A stretch of 64,000 nucleotides of DNA, taken from positions 2,728,001 to 2,792,000 of the forward strand of contig JAUTDP010000007.1 of the NCBI GenBank assembly GCA_033439795.1, written 5' to 3'. The notes under the pieces are model-generated. The model had not been told where the DNA came from, searched no databases, and was given only the letters and a program-made list of their open reading frames with translations. The position numbers and the translations under genes were made by a program. This document shows, piece by piece, positions 1 to 12,468 of this stretch (its first letter is position 1; each line of letters opens with the position of its first letter). This DNA comes from Sordaria brevicollis. Taxonomy: Eukaryota; Ascomycota; Sordariomycetes; Sordariales; Sordariaceae.

Positions 1-1897
1 TGTTTCCTATGTTCAACTTTGTATATGCATGGGCCTTGCGTGATACCCTTCCACATACGCAGTGTATGTGTAGCGTCTATAACCACGACAGTCTCTTGCT
101 TACGTATGACACGTGCAACAAACTCAGGCTATTTCAGTTTCCTAGTATGTATGTAGTCCTGCCATGTTGACATATACTTGAGTGGGTTTATAGATCTGAA
201 TGCCGTATGTATCAACCTGTCGAACAAACACTATTAGGCAAAAAAAGGATGAAGAGAAGGTGCAAGTGAGCAACTCCCTCTTTCTCCAGCGTCACTGTGT
301 AATTTTCTTGCCTTTTTTTTCCAACACAAAATAACCGTTAGCTGACAAATTTTGCGGGATCGAAAGAGCAAAGAGAGGTTCCGGCACAAACAAAGCAAAC
401 GCTGTGTCACGTTTCCCAAAACCTTTTTCTATTTGGGTTGCTTAGTCCGCTGAATTGGTGCGCCCATCGCACATGATCTTTAAGACTTCAAGTGCGAGGG
501 GAAAAGTGTACAAGTGTAACGTGGCTTTCTTCGCACTTTCGTAGTCTATTTATTTCGATTGCGAGTTAACCAACTGTGCACTTTGTGTTTTGCCTCTTAT
601 GCTTCATCCTTTTGGTTGGAACCCTAACATCACGTTGATTTTTTTTTTCCTTTTTTTCTTCTTTAACGTTCAATATGAATCTAGGCTAGAGCGGATACCT
701 CGCTCAATATTGTTAGGCGGAAGCTAAGCTGAATGTCATTGCCAAAACCCCATTCCATATGTCCTGACTACAACACGCCATGCCGACGTGTTAAGCCGTT
801 CAGCTCAGCAACTACTTTTCCCTTCCTTCTTCCCGATATCAATCATATGTTTTGAATTTCACGATTCGAACATGACAGGGAGAGCAAAGTCATGCCATGT
901 CATGGGCAAGGGTAGTAGGTATGGACATGGCCATTCCAAGATGAGAGAGGGTGTGGCATTAACAAAGACCAGGACACATCATGTCATATCCAATCTGATA
1001 ACTTTTTGTCTTTGTCACAACCCAAGTTTCCCTTTCCAAATCCATCCACGTAATAAGCTTAAAAGCTCGTTCGGACCTACGGTAGGTCCCGGTAAGCTCG
1101 GCTGAAGGATGCTCCCGACCAACCAACCAACTACAACCAGCCAGCCAGTCAAGGACATCCAATGAAACAAGGGGTGTCACTTGTCACTTAGTTACTTACA
1201 CGCTTGTGACTCCCTTCTCATTGGACCGGAGTCCGCAGTTACTATGTAAAAGTACATACTGTGGGAGGTAGGGCCAGGATGTTTTCGAACGAAGCAAAAA
1301 GTTCGGTCGGTAATCGCGGGAATACGTATCGTAGACACCGTGGTTTGACAAACTGTTGGAGTCTGAAACACAAGCTGGCCACACTTTTTTGAGTGATCTT
1401 GTCCGTCTTGGGACTTCATGGAAAGTGTCCTTGGCAGATTTTAGGCAAGCTGGGCGCAGTGGGCGAGCGGGTCCCAAAGCTGAAGCTGTCGAAAGGCGAG
1501 AGTGGGAGTGAGGCTACAGCGTTGGGGGGGGGGGGTTGGTTGGTTGGTTGGTTCTTTGTTCGGTTGCTTTGCGGCTGCGTTTACGGCGTGGGGGGATCAA
1601 GTCCCGGCCGGCCGGCTGGCCGGATTCCCAAACCTGATGCGAAAACGCCGGGGAGAGATGATGACTAACGGACTTTGTGGTCAAAGCCTACGGGTCCATT
1701 GGGAAATATTTCTCCGGCCAATTCGAGATTCCTGCCGATTCCGACTATCCACCGCATCGATGTGAGTGATGTAGGCAAAGACCGCCGGTTCGGGGTAAAG
1801 TGGAGTAAAGGGTAGCGGATTCGGATCCGCACGGCGCCGATAAAGTGGGCCCGTCCGGGCAGGGACTGATCAACTTCCGGAACATATCCGTCGGTGC

Positions 1898-1942
<45 letters not shown>

Positions 1943-2529
1943 AAAAAAAATATAAGAAAACAAAAGAGATCAACGCGGCTACGTTTTGTTAACTGAGAGC
2001 GTGTGTGTTCTTCCATATGACCGGGCGATGTCTCAAACAAGGCAATTCAAAGTCGAAGTAGCGCATAGGAGGTTAAACATTGAAGAGTTGCCGAGTAAGA
2101 AGGGCCAACAGTCCCGTAACCTGATTGAATTACAGGAGACCTGGTAATGCCTTGTTGCGAAAGGCACCACATTGAGGGTGCAAACATAAGACTGATGGGC
2201 GGACGCAAGAGCTACTCACTTTACGGCGAGTCTCTCAGTGTAAATGTGCAGAAAATAACAACATAAGACATCCAAGTTCACGTTTCACACCACAAGACTA
2301 ACCAGGCAGTTTATGATTGATTGACCAGGTCAGCGTTAGCCCCGGTGAAAGCACACGTAGGATTTGACGGACTTGTATGTAAGACCCCAGGGGCGAACCA
2401 ATCACACCTATCTCGAAAAGGAGTAAAGCAAATATGCAAGTGATCAGAGGTATCTTCGAGAAACTACACGTTATGCCATAGTACAACCATTAACAAGTCG
2501 GTTGCTTTATCTGCAAACCGAAAAGGCAT
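1..2529. other. intergenic, no supportable gene
   Basis: Short reading frames here have no recognisable motif, and no good start or splice context links them. The stretch holds simple repeats (GGTT units near 1535-1552, AACC/CAGC units near 1120-1150, a GGCC-rich patch near 1608-1622) and a long poly(A) run listed separately. The right end should contain the 3' UTR of the minus-strand oxysterol-binding gene. Confidence 0.6.
1899..1940. repeat. poly(A) homopolymer of 42 A
   Basis: An uninterrupted run of 42 A is followed by GG, a further run of eight A and A-rich sequence. It may be a simple homopolymer, or the tail of an old retroposed copy. I see no coding remnant or clear target duplication beside it, so origin is unassigned. 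Homopolymers of this length are also prone to length error in assemblies. Confidence 0.85.
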
Positions 2530-4584
2530 TTAATTTTGCGCATCCACAAACTCGTCATGGGAATCGTCCGTGTCGACTTTCTTGATAGCAGGCAAGCCCT
2601 TTGCCATTTCTTCGTGGAAATCGATCAGAGGTCCTCCCTTGGCGACCGTGCCCGTGGTGACAAGAAGCTTTTGGATCTCCTCGGTGCTTTCATGGGAAGG
2701 ATCCAACGGCGGGTGCGCCTTTGATGCTGTATCTACCGGCTTCTTTTCCGCAGCGGCCTGTTCGTGATCGAGCTTTTCGTGGTCTGCCGTTAAGACGGGA
2801 GGATGAGCCTCTTTACTGGGACTCGTTATGGGGGTTCGAGGGGGGATGGGGTTCTTTTCGACGAACCGCTGGCCTTTCACAATGGGATAAATCGCCATGA
2901 TCTGCTCAGCCTGCTTCTCTGGTGTATCTCCATCTCTGTGATTCGTTAGTATCAACCACGAGGAACTCGATTTCTCTGTTTACTCACATTGTTGCGTTGA
3001 TGATCCACTCAAGGTCCTCTTCGCCCTCCTCAGAGCCGCCAGGGCCTCCCCTAACCATCCGGAAGAGGCGCGGATGCCATTCCACGCCGTCATTAACCCG
3101 CTTGGCAGCCTCTTCGCGTTGTTGATCTTCGATCTTGGTCTTCTCAATGGTGGCCAATTCGTGGTTTCGTTCCTTGACCGCCTTGGCTGTCGCAGCCCAA
3201 ATCCTCTGTGATTCCCGTTCTTCTTGTTCTTCGATCGGGCGCGCGATCGGAGGGCTAGACTTTGCGCGCAAGGCATTGAAGAACATCTCTTTGTGCCCAG
3301 TCTGTTTCTTCCCGTTAGCTCGCTGCCGGCAGAGGGTTCGCATGTATAACCTACCTTTACATCCCGCAGATACATTTCTTCGCTCCACAGACCCGACAGC
3401 TCGTAGAGAACCTCGCCGGTACTTTCCCTCCGGATAGTTCCACCAATAGCATTATAGGTACCACTAACCCAACCCTTCGTCTTGAACTCGACATCAGCCA
3501 CAAGGTCGAGCTCGGGGCATCGCACATAACTGTGGTCTCCCAACTCGTACTTCATCTTGCCAAATAAGATGCCTCTCGCGTACATGTTGGGCTGAGTGAT
3601 GATGCTAAATCATGCGGAGTAAGTTAAGCGAATCTCAGTTCAAATTACAAGGCGAAGGCACTTACTATCGCTCTCCTCGCTGCGGATCTTCGCCCCGATT
3701 AAGGAGACTCAAGATAGCGATCCCCTCCATCATACTCGCGGCGGAGTTACCCAGGAACTTGCTTCGAGGCTTAAGTGTGCCATCAACCCTAATGTTGTGT
3801 CCCGGAACCATGTAGAAGTAACTTGACTTTGGAGGGTGGTGTGATGTTTGCTCAGAAACGTAGTAGCCTCTCGTGTTGTCGGGGAAGTCCCAGTAACAGG
3901 TGAAGATCTCACCAAGGACGGGGTTCAGCGGTTTCTTGACTCCTCTAAAGAGACATTAGCAAACATGATCGCAAGCTACGGTGCAGACCACCGATTTGTC
4001 GGAGCTGGGTCGCTTACGGAGGGCGAATGTGCCAGCCACTTAGGTAGAACTTAACTACTGCCACGAATCTCTGTACCGGATCGTCGATTTCGGGGATGGG
4101 TAGGAGCATCTCGGGGTGGCACATGAAACTAAAGTAGCCGGTCAGCATGTTTGTTTAGTCTGTTGGCTCATGGAAACCCAGGAGGATCCAGCCCTACTTT
4201 GTTATCCGTTCCAACATGCTGCGCGGTTCGAGAATGAAGGTTGGTAAGACGACTCTGCTTAGATCGGCCCCGGGCCTGAGCTGCGAGATGATATGCGACA
4301 GGACTGGCGACAATGTCAGCAACAGTGGACGGGTTTGCGGTCGCCTGCCAGGCTAGACTAGAGGTCAACGGACCGTTGCCCTGCTCGGGCTCAACAACGA
4401 GGGTATCGTCCTCGACGACATCCTGATTGGCATCGCCAGAAGATCTACTGCCTATGTAGAAGGAAAGTCAGACGCCTGTTAGCAACAGACGGGGACGGTT
4501 GCACCCAGGGGGTGATGCGCAGAATCTCAGCGACTCACTGGCAGTAGATGTAGCCCTACGGCGACCAGATACAAGGCCCATCAT
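2530..4584 (-). CDS. Oxysterol-binding protein, Osh6/Osh7-type lipid transfer protein
   Basis: Eight exons: 4584-4539, 4451-4374, 4303-4198, 4128-4018, 3944-3666, 3604-3355, 3301-2988, 2935-2530. They sum to 1590 nt, a protein of 529 aa. The ORP lid region carries [10 protein letters not shown] at residues 61-70. The phosphoinositide-binding motif KPLNPVLGE is at 118-126 and the family signature EQTSHHPP is at 145-152. Yeast Osh6/Osh7 exchange phosphatidylserine for PI4P between ER and plasma membrane, and the lid motif resembles that subgroup more than Osh4. That function is inferred from family. The tail after about residue 400 is charged and Pro-rich and looks disordered. There is no PH or ankyrin domain, which fits the short ORP class. 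The start is the first of two adjacent ATGs. Intron 2 has an unusual GTCCGT donor, but splicing there restores the frame into the lid motif. Exon 1 is short (46 nt) and is the least certain part. Confidence 0.93.
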
Positions 4585-6448
4585 CTTGATGCAGCTCTAC
4601 AGTTCGGTGCCGTAACAGATTGAAGCGACAGAGAAGAAGCGCGTTTTGCGACGGGTAGAGGTATCACGAGGTCGGGTGGACTAAGATTGTATAAATTGTA
4701 CAGGTCGACGCGGGGTCCGTAGAAGGAAGGGAGATTCCGAAATGCGAGCACAACGAAATGCAAATGCGCATGCTCTTGTCCAGGAACTTTTTAGGCAGGG
4801 TGGTATCGGGTATGTACACTCATTAGGGGCTGGGAATTCCCACTCGAAATCCCCTTCTTCCCACGAGTTGCGGCGGGACTGTTGGGACGGGCTAGGGAAA
4901 CGGGAATGCCTGCGTGGATCGATGACGGCCCGGGGTAGATTGAGATGTTGGGATTTGGGAAGCTCCAGGCGGAGATGGGGCAGACACCGGCAGATGGCGG
5001 GATTCGTAAGTTTCCCAAAGCGCGAAGCCGGCCTGAACGGGGCGGGGCAGCCTGACATGGAGGGCGGAGGACGGATGGAGGGGGGACCTGAATAAATGAC
5101 GTGGGTGACCCAACCCCAAGTCTAGCCCGCCTGCCCCCTTCCCCAGGGACTGGCCATTCAACGACAAGTCAAACTATATGCTTCACAATAACAAGACCTT
5201 CATAGCGCCCGATCTTTCAACCACCTCACGATGCGTGGGCTAGCATGATTTGAATGTCATTTTTCTTCCGCCGGCGACTTTCCGTATTAACTACAAGTAT
5301 AGCGTTATGGGCCACCACTGTTTTACGTGGCTGTCACTAACACGGTTTGGTCAAGCCATACAAGATAGGTCGTATACCTATACCACTGACTAATTTCATG
5401 TCTTTTCATCTCCTGTCACTTTCATGCAAACGCACCCATATGTGACTGAGTTTCGGTGATCTAGGTAATCACTGAACTCTACGCCCGCGATCGGTTCACG
5501 ATGCCCCTCGTGAGTTTCCTAATCGGTCAATAATATTGTGGCTTAGACATTCTTGGCGACGCTTCTTTGGCTGTCCGTCCCGTTCCTCGTCGTTCTTGAC
5601 CCGTCACCTGGCAGGCTCAACAGCCAAAACGTTCACACTGGAGTATTGAGGCACTAGACGCTCTGTTTTGTGTCTTCAAGCCGTTGGCTAGACCGTTGCT
5701 CTGGGGTTGCTCTTCCTCAACGACACAAGGGATGGCCGGCCGGGTTTGGTGACCCGGTGTCATTAATGCAGGGTAGGTAGGCATTTTGAATGCGGCTCTC
5801 GAGTCTGATGTATTTGAGGGGTCAGGGGATGGCATCAGTTAGAACTAGAGACTAGCAAGAGGCCAGAACAGAACAGAACATCCTTTGACTCCGGCCAAGT
5901 GCTTTTAAAATATCGGTACAAGAGGTCTGCACGGGCATCTTTGTGCCCCCATCATGCTTTTCAGAGGGCGTTTTATTGTGCATTTTGATATGGATAGATC
6001 TTTTTGATCCGACCTCCCGACTAGAGGCCATAATCGTGGCCGACACGTGCTACGTCTTTTACGGGTATGGTACCACGCGATGAACGCTCAACGCCCCAAC
6101 ACAAACGTCGCTCTGACATGATACCATCACGGTTTTGGTACGACTCGGACAAGTCTATAAAACACCAAATGTTTAAATGCTTATGATCCGACTCTCACTT
6201 GTCTCGAGAGCAGGCATATATCGACCCCAGTCGGGACCGCAACAATGGTGGATGTTGCACGGATCATGTTGCTGGTTCTACGGCCGAGGAGGCCGGCGCG
6301 GGAGAAGATTGAGTGCTCCAGCCCCCGTGTCCCGTCCAGAATCGAGAACAACTTTTGGAAGTCAAAGTGGAAAGGGGGAACTCGACGGAAAGCTGCAACC
6401 TCGGTCGGCTCAGTTACATAACATAAAGTGAATGGCCGGCTGCTTGGA
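4585..6448. other. intergenic, upstream of the Osh-like gene
   Basis: The right side of this interval is the promoter and leader side of the minus-strand Osh-like gene. No reading frame shows a family motif. A TATA-like TGTATAAATTG lies near 4688-4698 on the + strand, but which strand it would serve is unclear. AACAG units near 5864-5880 are a short microsatellite. Nothing else is recognised. Confidence 0.55.
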
Positions 6449-6457
6449 AACACAACC

Positions 6458-7365
6458 TAGTCTCTTCCACAGAACCTCCTCCACGGCGCTCAGCGGACCC
6501 ACCCCACAAAATGTGGGTCTCCTCTCCTCGAACTTTAGTGAGAGGAGGTCTGTTCGGGTTTTGCGCGTTTTGGCCATGGGCTGCACGAGGTTTCAATTTT
6601 TTCTTCTTTTTCCCAACGTTTTATTTAATAATTAAATAACGAAAAATAGTATAATAATAAAAATTGCTCTCCGAGGATAATTACTTTAAAACCTTCTTAA
6701 TAATATTTTTTTTAAAACGCTCGGACTTTTTCTTTATAAAAATCTAATTCAAAAGGTAATTTTTTAGGAAAAAATGGAAAAATAAGGACACTCTGAATTT
6801 TTAGGAATTAGAATATTTATATAGTATAAAAAATAGTACGATGAGGATGGCGTCGTCGAAACGGTTCTAATAGTACTACTTATAAAGTGCACGGACTACC
6901 CATTAAAGTAATACAACCTCGAGGGGGTTAATATTCTTTTATTTTCTTTCCTTTTTTAAATTATATTACTCCAACGGGTAGTCCGTATACTTTATAAGTA
7001 GTACTATTAGAACCGCCTCGTTAAGACCATTATTATAATATTACTTACTTCACTATAAAAACTTAATTTAGTTAAATATTTAAAGAAATCCTTTAAAAAT
7101 AATAAAAATAATTTATTTATCTACAATTATATTACTTTAATAATTGGTTTCTATACACTAAAAAATCTTTATTAGAACCTATTTTCCGAAAGCATTTTAA
7201 TAATACTCTTTTTATCCTTATCCGATTTTTCTTTATTTAAATATTTATTATTTTATCCTTTTCCCCTATTTTCGACGGCCAAAACGCGCAAAACCCGCTC
7301 AGACCTGCTACCGCAGAAAATGGGGGGTGGGGTTCGGAGGTAAGTGGGTCTGAGAACTGAGACTA
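6458..7365. mobile_element. Mutator-like non-autonomous element, long copy (908 bp) with 9-bp target duplication
   Basis: The element starts TAGTCTC and ends GAGACTA. It is flanked by the identical 9-mer AACACAACC at 6449-6457 and 7366-7374. The match extends to 10-11 bp if the terminal T and A are counted as target. The arms are long: beyond the heptamer, the left arm and the reverse complement of the right arm share GGGTTTTGCGCGTTTTGGCC about 118 and 89 bp in from the ends. The ends are GC-rich and the centre (about 6600-7260) is AT-rich and CpA-poor. A 9-bp duplication with long inverted repeats is typical of Mutator-like elements. No transposase is present, so mobilisation would be in trans. 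A deletion derivative lies at 26308-26432. Confidence 0.82.
6857..7020. repeat. internal inverted repeat (57-bp arms) in the Mutator-like element
   Basis: The left arm 6857-6913 and the right arm 6964-7020 are reverse complements over 57 bp with about seven differences, all transitions. They are separated by a 50-bp pyrimidine/AT-rich loop. The pair lies near the middle of the element, so the long copy is close to a fold-back structure. It could also be a second, nested palindromic element. The transition-only divergence fits RIP or other deamination after the duplication. Confidence 0.8.
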
Positions 7366-7374
7366 AACACAACC

Positions 7375-8873
7375 TGGGTCTGCCCCTGGAGTAGCGAAAC
7401 TGGCAGTGGCCCTCCAGGGCGGATTGCTGCTGCCAACGTGCCAAGCTTAGAAACCCTTGAAGCGCAAAGAGTGGAGACTCAGTTGGAGAAGGGAGTGTCA
7501 ATCCGCGATCATTCGCGACCCTTCGCGAACCCTGAAACACGAAAATCGACTATCGAGAATGCTGCACCTCGAGGCCCATCGCCCGTTGAGGAAGAAGATG
7601 CGTGAGCAGCGTGACGCCATCAGGGGAGATGGGGACGGACCCGTGCCCGAAATACGAGTTTAGCTAAAGGAGCAGGACCACCTGCTACACTAGACTACCT
7701 AGCCCGGCACTATGATAACCAACGCCGTTCGGTGCAAGTGAAGCAGATGCGAGGTTCTTGCCCGGGCCATACTATTCATTTCTGGTTCAATTCCTGAGGT
7801 CCATGACGGCCGATTGTGTCCCCGAAACATCTGGACTAATTATTCGATCCCCTCTCCGTCCCTTGCCTGGAGCTGACTTTTTCTCTCGACTACCTATCCA
7901 ATTCACCCCACAACAAACGGTTTCCGCGGTCATATCGGGCTGTCTTGTGACACGTTGCCCTACAGAGACATTAGATTGTTGTTAACAGTCCCGGCCGTCG
8001 GAACCTCTTTACAGTTCGAGGCTACTATTGTTACCTTACGAGCTTACTTCGTACTTACAAGCAGCTACCTTACTTGTAGTTTGGAAGTCAGCCATCCCGG
8101 GCCGGGCCCGCCGTCTCCCTTCAATTATAATCCAGGCGCAGACCTTCCCACCGACCATCTGCAACCCTTCAGCGACGTGCAGCCAAGGCACTGCCGCAAT
8201 CCAGGAGCCCAGGACTCCAGTTTGTCCTCGCTTGGTCCACGAATGTAAGACGATCACAGCTCTCTCGTCGGTCCTCCTGTCTGCTGGCAAGCAGATTGCC
8301 CTGCTTGACTCCCGATTCCCCTGACTGATCTGCCCCGCCTCTCCCCCGTCTGCTGCGGGCAGCAGCGCCAGCTTGCAGGTAGGTTGCAGCACTTATCCTG
8401 TCCGGCGCCCCAGCTTGCACCTGCTGCTAGCATCCCAACGACCGCACCGTTATGACAACTTACTCGGGGGTAGCTGGACCTTGAATACGACCTTCACGAC
8501 CGAAAAACAACACCCATCCATCCACCACCCATCGTCTAGCCATCCTGCTTACTTTCCGCTTCCATTCAGTTACTCGGTCCTCCTCCGAACATCACCGCCT
8601 TCTACGTACCTTACCGCATATTATCCTCGGCAGTTCGATTGCTTCAGTTGTTCTTCGCCATAATCACTTACTCGAGGTACAAGCCACTGTGAATGGTCAG
8701 CTATTGCGCCTGCCTCAGTTCTCGATCATATTTCGGTGTTGGGTGTGCATGACAACAAAGTTCCCATATCGACCCTGAACGGGCTCAGACCGCATCTACT
8801 GTCGCTACAACATTTATAGGAAGCTCGGGGGTTCCATGACGCGCCTCAAACACACATCTACACACGACGAACG
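7375..8873. other. intergenic, promoter and leader of the 1168-aa gene
   Basis: This lies between the Mutator-like element and the start at 8874. The last 500 bp are rich in CA/CT strings (near 8505-8640), typical of fungal 5' leaders. Reading frames of 60-120 codons on both strands overlap one another and have no family signature. No gene is called. Confidence 0.55.
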
Positions 8874-11800
8874 ATGAATGCAATGGAAAACGAACCGCCG
8901 ATTATCTCGGTGCAGGAGGATGGCCAGGGTACAAAACGGGGCCGCATAATGGGGAAGCTCTTCGGTCGGGTGAAAGAAGGCCGCGACCGCGACCGTGACC
9001 GAAAGCCTTCTCACGACAACACCGGAGCATCCGAGAACCTGAATGACTTCTTCCGCGGGTCATCAGATAAGCTACAAGTTGCCCATCCAGGGCCTCCCAC
9101 GCTTGCAAAGCTCGATACCAAGACTGCTGGCAGCACCCGATATCCCAACTCTCTAAACGTACAGAGTCCTACCGACCCTCGGCATGATATGGCTATCCGA
9201 GCACGCTCACACAGCCCACGAATCCGCAAAAATAAAGGTTTAAACGTCAAGTTTACGGACGCGTACCCCGAAGTGATTGGGCATGGCGGCGACGAATGCG
9301 ATGTTCCCACGGTTGAAATCGCGAAAAGGAAGAAAGCCAGGCCACCCATGCCCCCAAACACGGCTGCACCTGTCAGACCCTTGGATGGGGTTGGAAGACC
9401 CCCTGGACCATCGGGTGTAGCGCAAAAGAGCGATCCCTCGTTTATGCCAGGACCATTGCGACGTACACAAACCGGGTTCTCGACTATGTCCGGTCCTGGG
9501 GATCAGGAACTGGCAGAAGGAAATAGTCCCCAGGCCAGGCCAAGAGGTAGCCCGGCAACCAGTCCAGACGAGAAGCGCCGATCGTTCATTGAGCTGCATC
9601 AAGCTGAGATGCGGGAAGCAGAAGGACGGGCCTTTGCCAATGCGGTCCGCTCAGCAAGCATATCTTCACAAGCTACTCGATCTTCCGAAAGGCCTCCCCT
9701 CTCGACCGCCGATTCAATGAGCCGAGGACAGTATACCGAGTCTCCAAAAGACATTCACCCTCCTAAACTCTACCAGTCATCACAACCGGAACCCCTTAAT
9801 CTGCCCGTAATGCCATCCTCACCTCAGTCTAGGCTCGGCCCCTCTCCCATACCCGCCCAGGCTCCTCGCTCACCTCCGTCATATACTGTTGACTCACCTC
9901 GAGCGCTGAAACTGCCACGGAATGGGAATCTAGCGTCAGAGACACAGCATTCTCCATTGCATATGCAGCCGCAGCCGAGTCCGCTCCCGACACCTGGTTT
10001 AACGCCCGGTCTAGAACAAAGTCCACCCACCAGCTTCGTCAACCAGTTTGGATCATTTAGATCGTCAGGACGGTCCTTGGAAGGGGAGAGTTTCTCTCCA
10101 ATCGCAGCACAACAACCGCCGACCCCGGCATGGAGCCATGACCAGAACGCATTAGACGACGCTCTCAATACTTTTGCTGTCCGCAGTACCCATCTCTTCG
10201 AACTATTTCGACTACACTCCGAGAGTGTGCGACCCTTGCTATCATCGACACCTGAGCAATTAGTAAGGGCAGCGGTGTGGTGGTTCCTTACCGGCCGAAT
10301 GGCTCTGGAGAATGCTGTACGCGAACGCCCAGCAGGTCTCGAAGCGGAGCAGCGAAATAGCTTGGCTAAACAGCAAGCTCATGCAGATCTTGCCAAAGCA
10401 TATTGGTTATCAGAAAAGATGGTCCCGGAAGTTTCTAACAGCACATCTACCCCGGTAGATGCGGATGTAGAAGATGTGCGAAAGGTTCTTGCGTCTAACC
10501 TGCGGAAACTGGCCGGTTCAATGCAGAGGAACGGTTTCATGCCACCCGAGGAAGCCCTACTACCTCAAGCGATAGACAGGTCAATATGGGTTGAATATCC
10601 AAGCTTGACGCAAGACATCATCTCCCTTCTTTCGGGGTCTTCGATTTCAGCGCTCGCCTCTACCCAGCAACACCAGTCCAGCATAGGGATGCTAGATGCT
10701 CTCCCATTGGGAGATTCCGACAACTTCTTCTCCTTCGGTCGTTTCCGCATCGAGACATACTTGATGGAGCAGGGGAGAGAATCGCAAAGACTTCATCTTC
10801 CGTGTTTCATATCCATTGTGAGGCCGCAAAGACAAGCAGATATCATGTTCGTCATTGCAAGCCAAAATGATTCTGTTCAGCTTAGGATATCTGGTAACAA
10901 AAGCCTGGGTCCCGTCTGGGAAGACGTACGATGGCGCCCAGACACACTCACTATGGATGTAAGACTACCGCGAGGGTTTGCTCTGGTCCTTCAATGCTCC
11001 CAAACCAGCTTCAAAACGCTGCGAAGCATGTACGAATTCAGCGCAAAGGTTCATTCAAGCCTTTACGCGAAACCGGACGAGAAGTGCCTCTTCAGATCGA
11101 CGCTTCGCGCCTTTCAGTATGTCGACAATGACCCACAGGCCAGGCAGTTCCCTAGAGAAGCGACACCGGGATGCGAACTTGCCTTGTTTGAACGTCTGAA
11201 GAAAGAAGGTGCTGCAACCGGGCCTCGGATCTACCATCGCGGGTACCGAATTGCAGTTGTTACAGGTCCCAAGGTCAAGACACTGAGCGGTGTCAATCAA
11301 GTGTACACGCCACAAACACTCATCCAGCTTGGCTTCTGTCGCAGCGAAACAGGCGACCCTGCACTTTCGCTGAAGTTTGAGAATGGACGTCTCAAGGGAA
11401 ATATGGTGTTTTCTTTCAAAGATGATCAGGAAAGGTCTCAGATGCACTGTCTACTCATCGGGTCAGCATTACAGAAGGCCGAGGAGGTTTTCTGTGAGGT
11501 GCCGCTGAAGGTCGTCTGGTTTTCGGAAAAATACGGCGACTCGGAACACAATGGTCTCAAGCAGATGGCTGGGTTGAGTTGGCAACGAGTCAAGGTTATC
11601 AATGACGACAACGCTGGTGAACGGCCACCATGTGTTCTTGCTGATAAGCTTCGTGTTGTCTACGACTTCAAGGACGGCACATTCACAGACAGAATCAACG
11701 TTGCGCCCGGCGAACTACGGCTGAGATTGGACGTCCGAAACCCAAGTTGCATCATGGTGTTTCGCCAGCCACAGGCGGACGCAACTCTGGCAGTTTCGGA

Positions 11801-12468
11801 CCCAAAGATCCCGCGCGACTTATGTCAGGGAATGTCTGAATGCTTGGATGTCCTGCAACAATCCCCGACTATCAGAACCTACATGTTCCCTAGTGTCACG
11901 GATCTCCATAGGTTTGAGAGAGCTATCACTGGTTTCGACATTCTCTTCGATGGGATTGCTAGCGCGTTTGCGATTTCTCGTCGCCGCATGGTTGTACCAA
12001 TTCATAAGAAATGGGAAGCGGGATCAACGCGGATCCAGATCGTAAGGCAAGACGGCGTCACGCAGATGCTAACCTTCTTCGAGAATTTCACACACGGACA
12101 GTGCATGGGATTCACCCTGAAGGGAACCGACATTTTTGAGGCTTTCAGCAGGAGCGGAAAGGCCGGTCTCAAGATTGCCGATGCCAAATTTCCCCTCCCC
12201 AAAGTATTGCCTCAGAATGTCACAGATGCACAGGCGGCTGCAGATTCGGCATTCCTGTGTCTAGATCTGCCTGAGCTTCCGGGAGAACATGATGACATCA
12301 CCATAATGTTTGACAATGAAGCAGGTAAGTCCATACTAAATAAACCATTCTTCGAGGACCAGTCTTGGACCGCTTCCTTTTGCTCATCGCCGTATGCTAA
12401 CATGATACACAGAGCGTGACAAGCTTGCCTTGTGTCTCCCGGCACCTGTGAAAGGCTCAAGGAAATAA
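8874..12468 (+). CDS. Large conserved fungal protein of unknown function (1168 aa)
   Basis: Two exons, 8874-12324 and 12413-12468. The 88-nt intron has a GTAAGT donor, a TGCTAAC branch-like site and an ACACAG acceptor. Spliced length is 3507 nt. I do not recognise the family. Residues 1-420 look disordered and are rich in Ser, Pro and basic residues, with an Arg/Asp run near residues 38-45. Residues about 425-1150 look folded. A helical block around 430-560 contains AAVWWFLTGRMALENAVRE. After it comes a beta-rich region that could hold PH-like or other beta-sandwich domains (inference only). No transmembrane segment or catalytic motif stands out. If the last intron is retained, translation stops at 12419 with a different C-terminus. 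It may be a peripheral scaffold or signalling protein, but that is not supported by a motif. Confidence 0.88.

Noticed and set aside
5838..5875. GAGACTA-like string near 5850 as a third Mutator-like copy
   Set aside because: Only the heptamer matches. There is no matching subterminal sequence and no opposite end.
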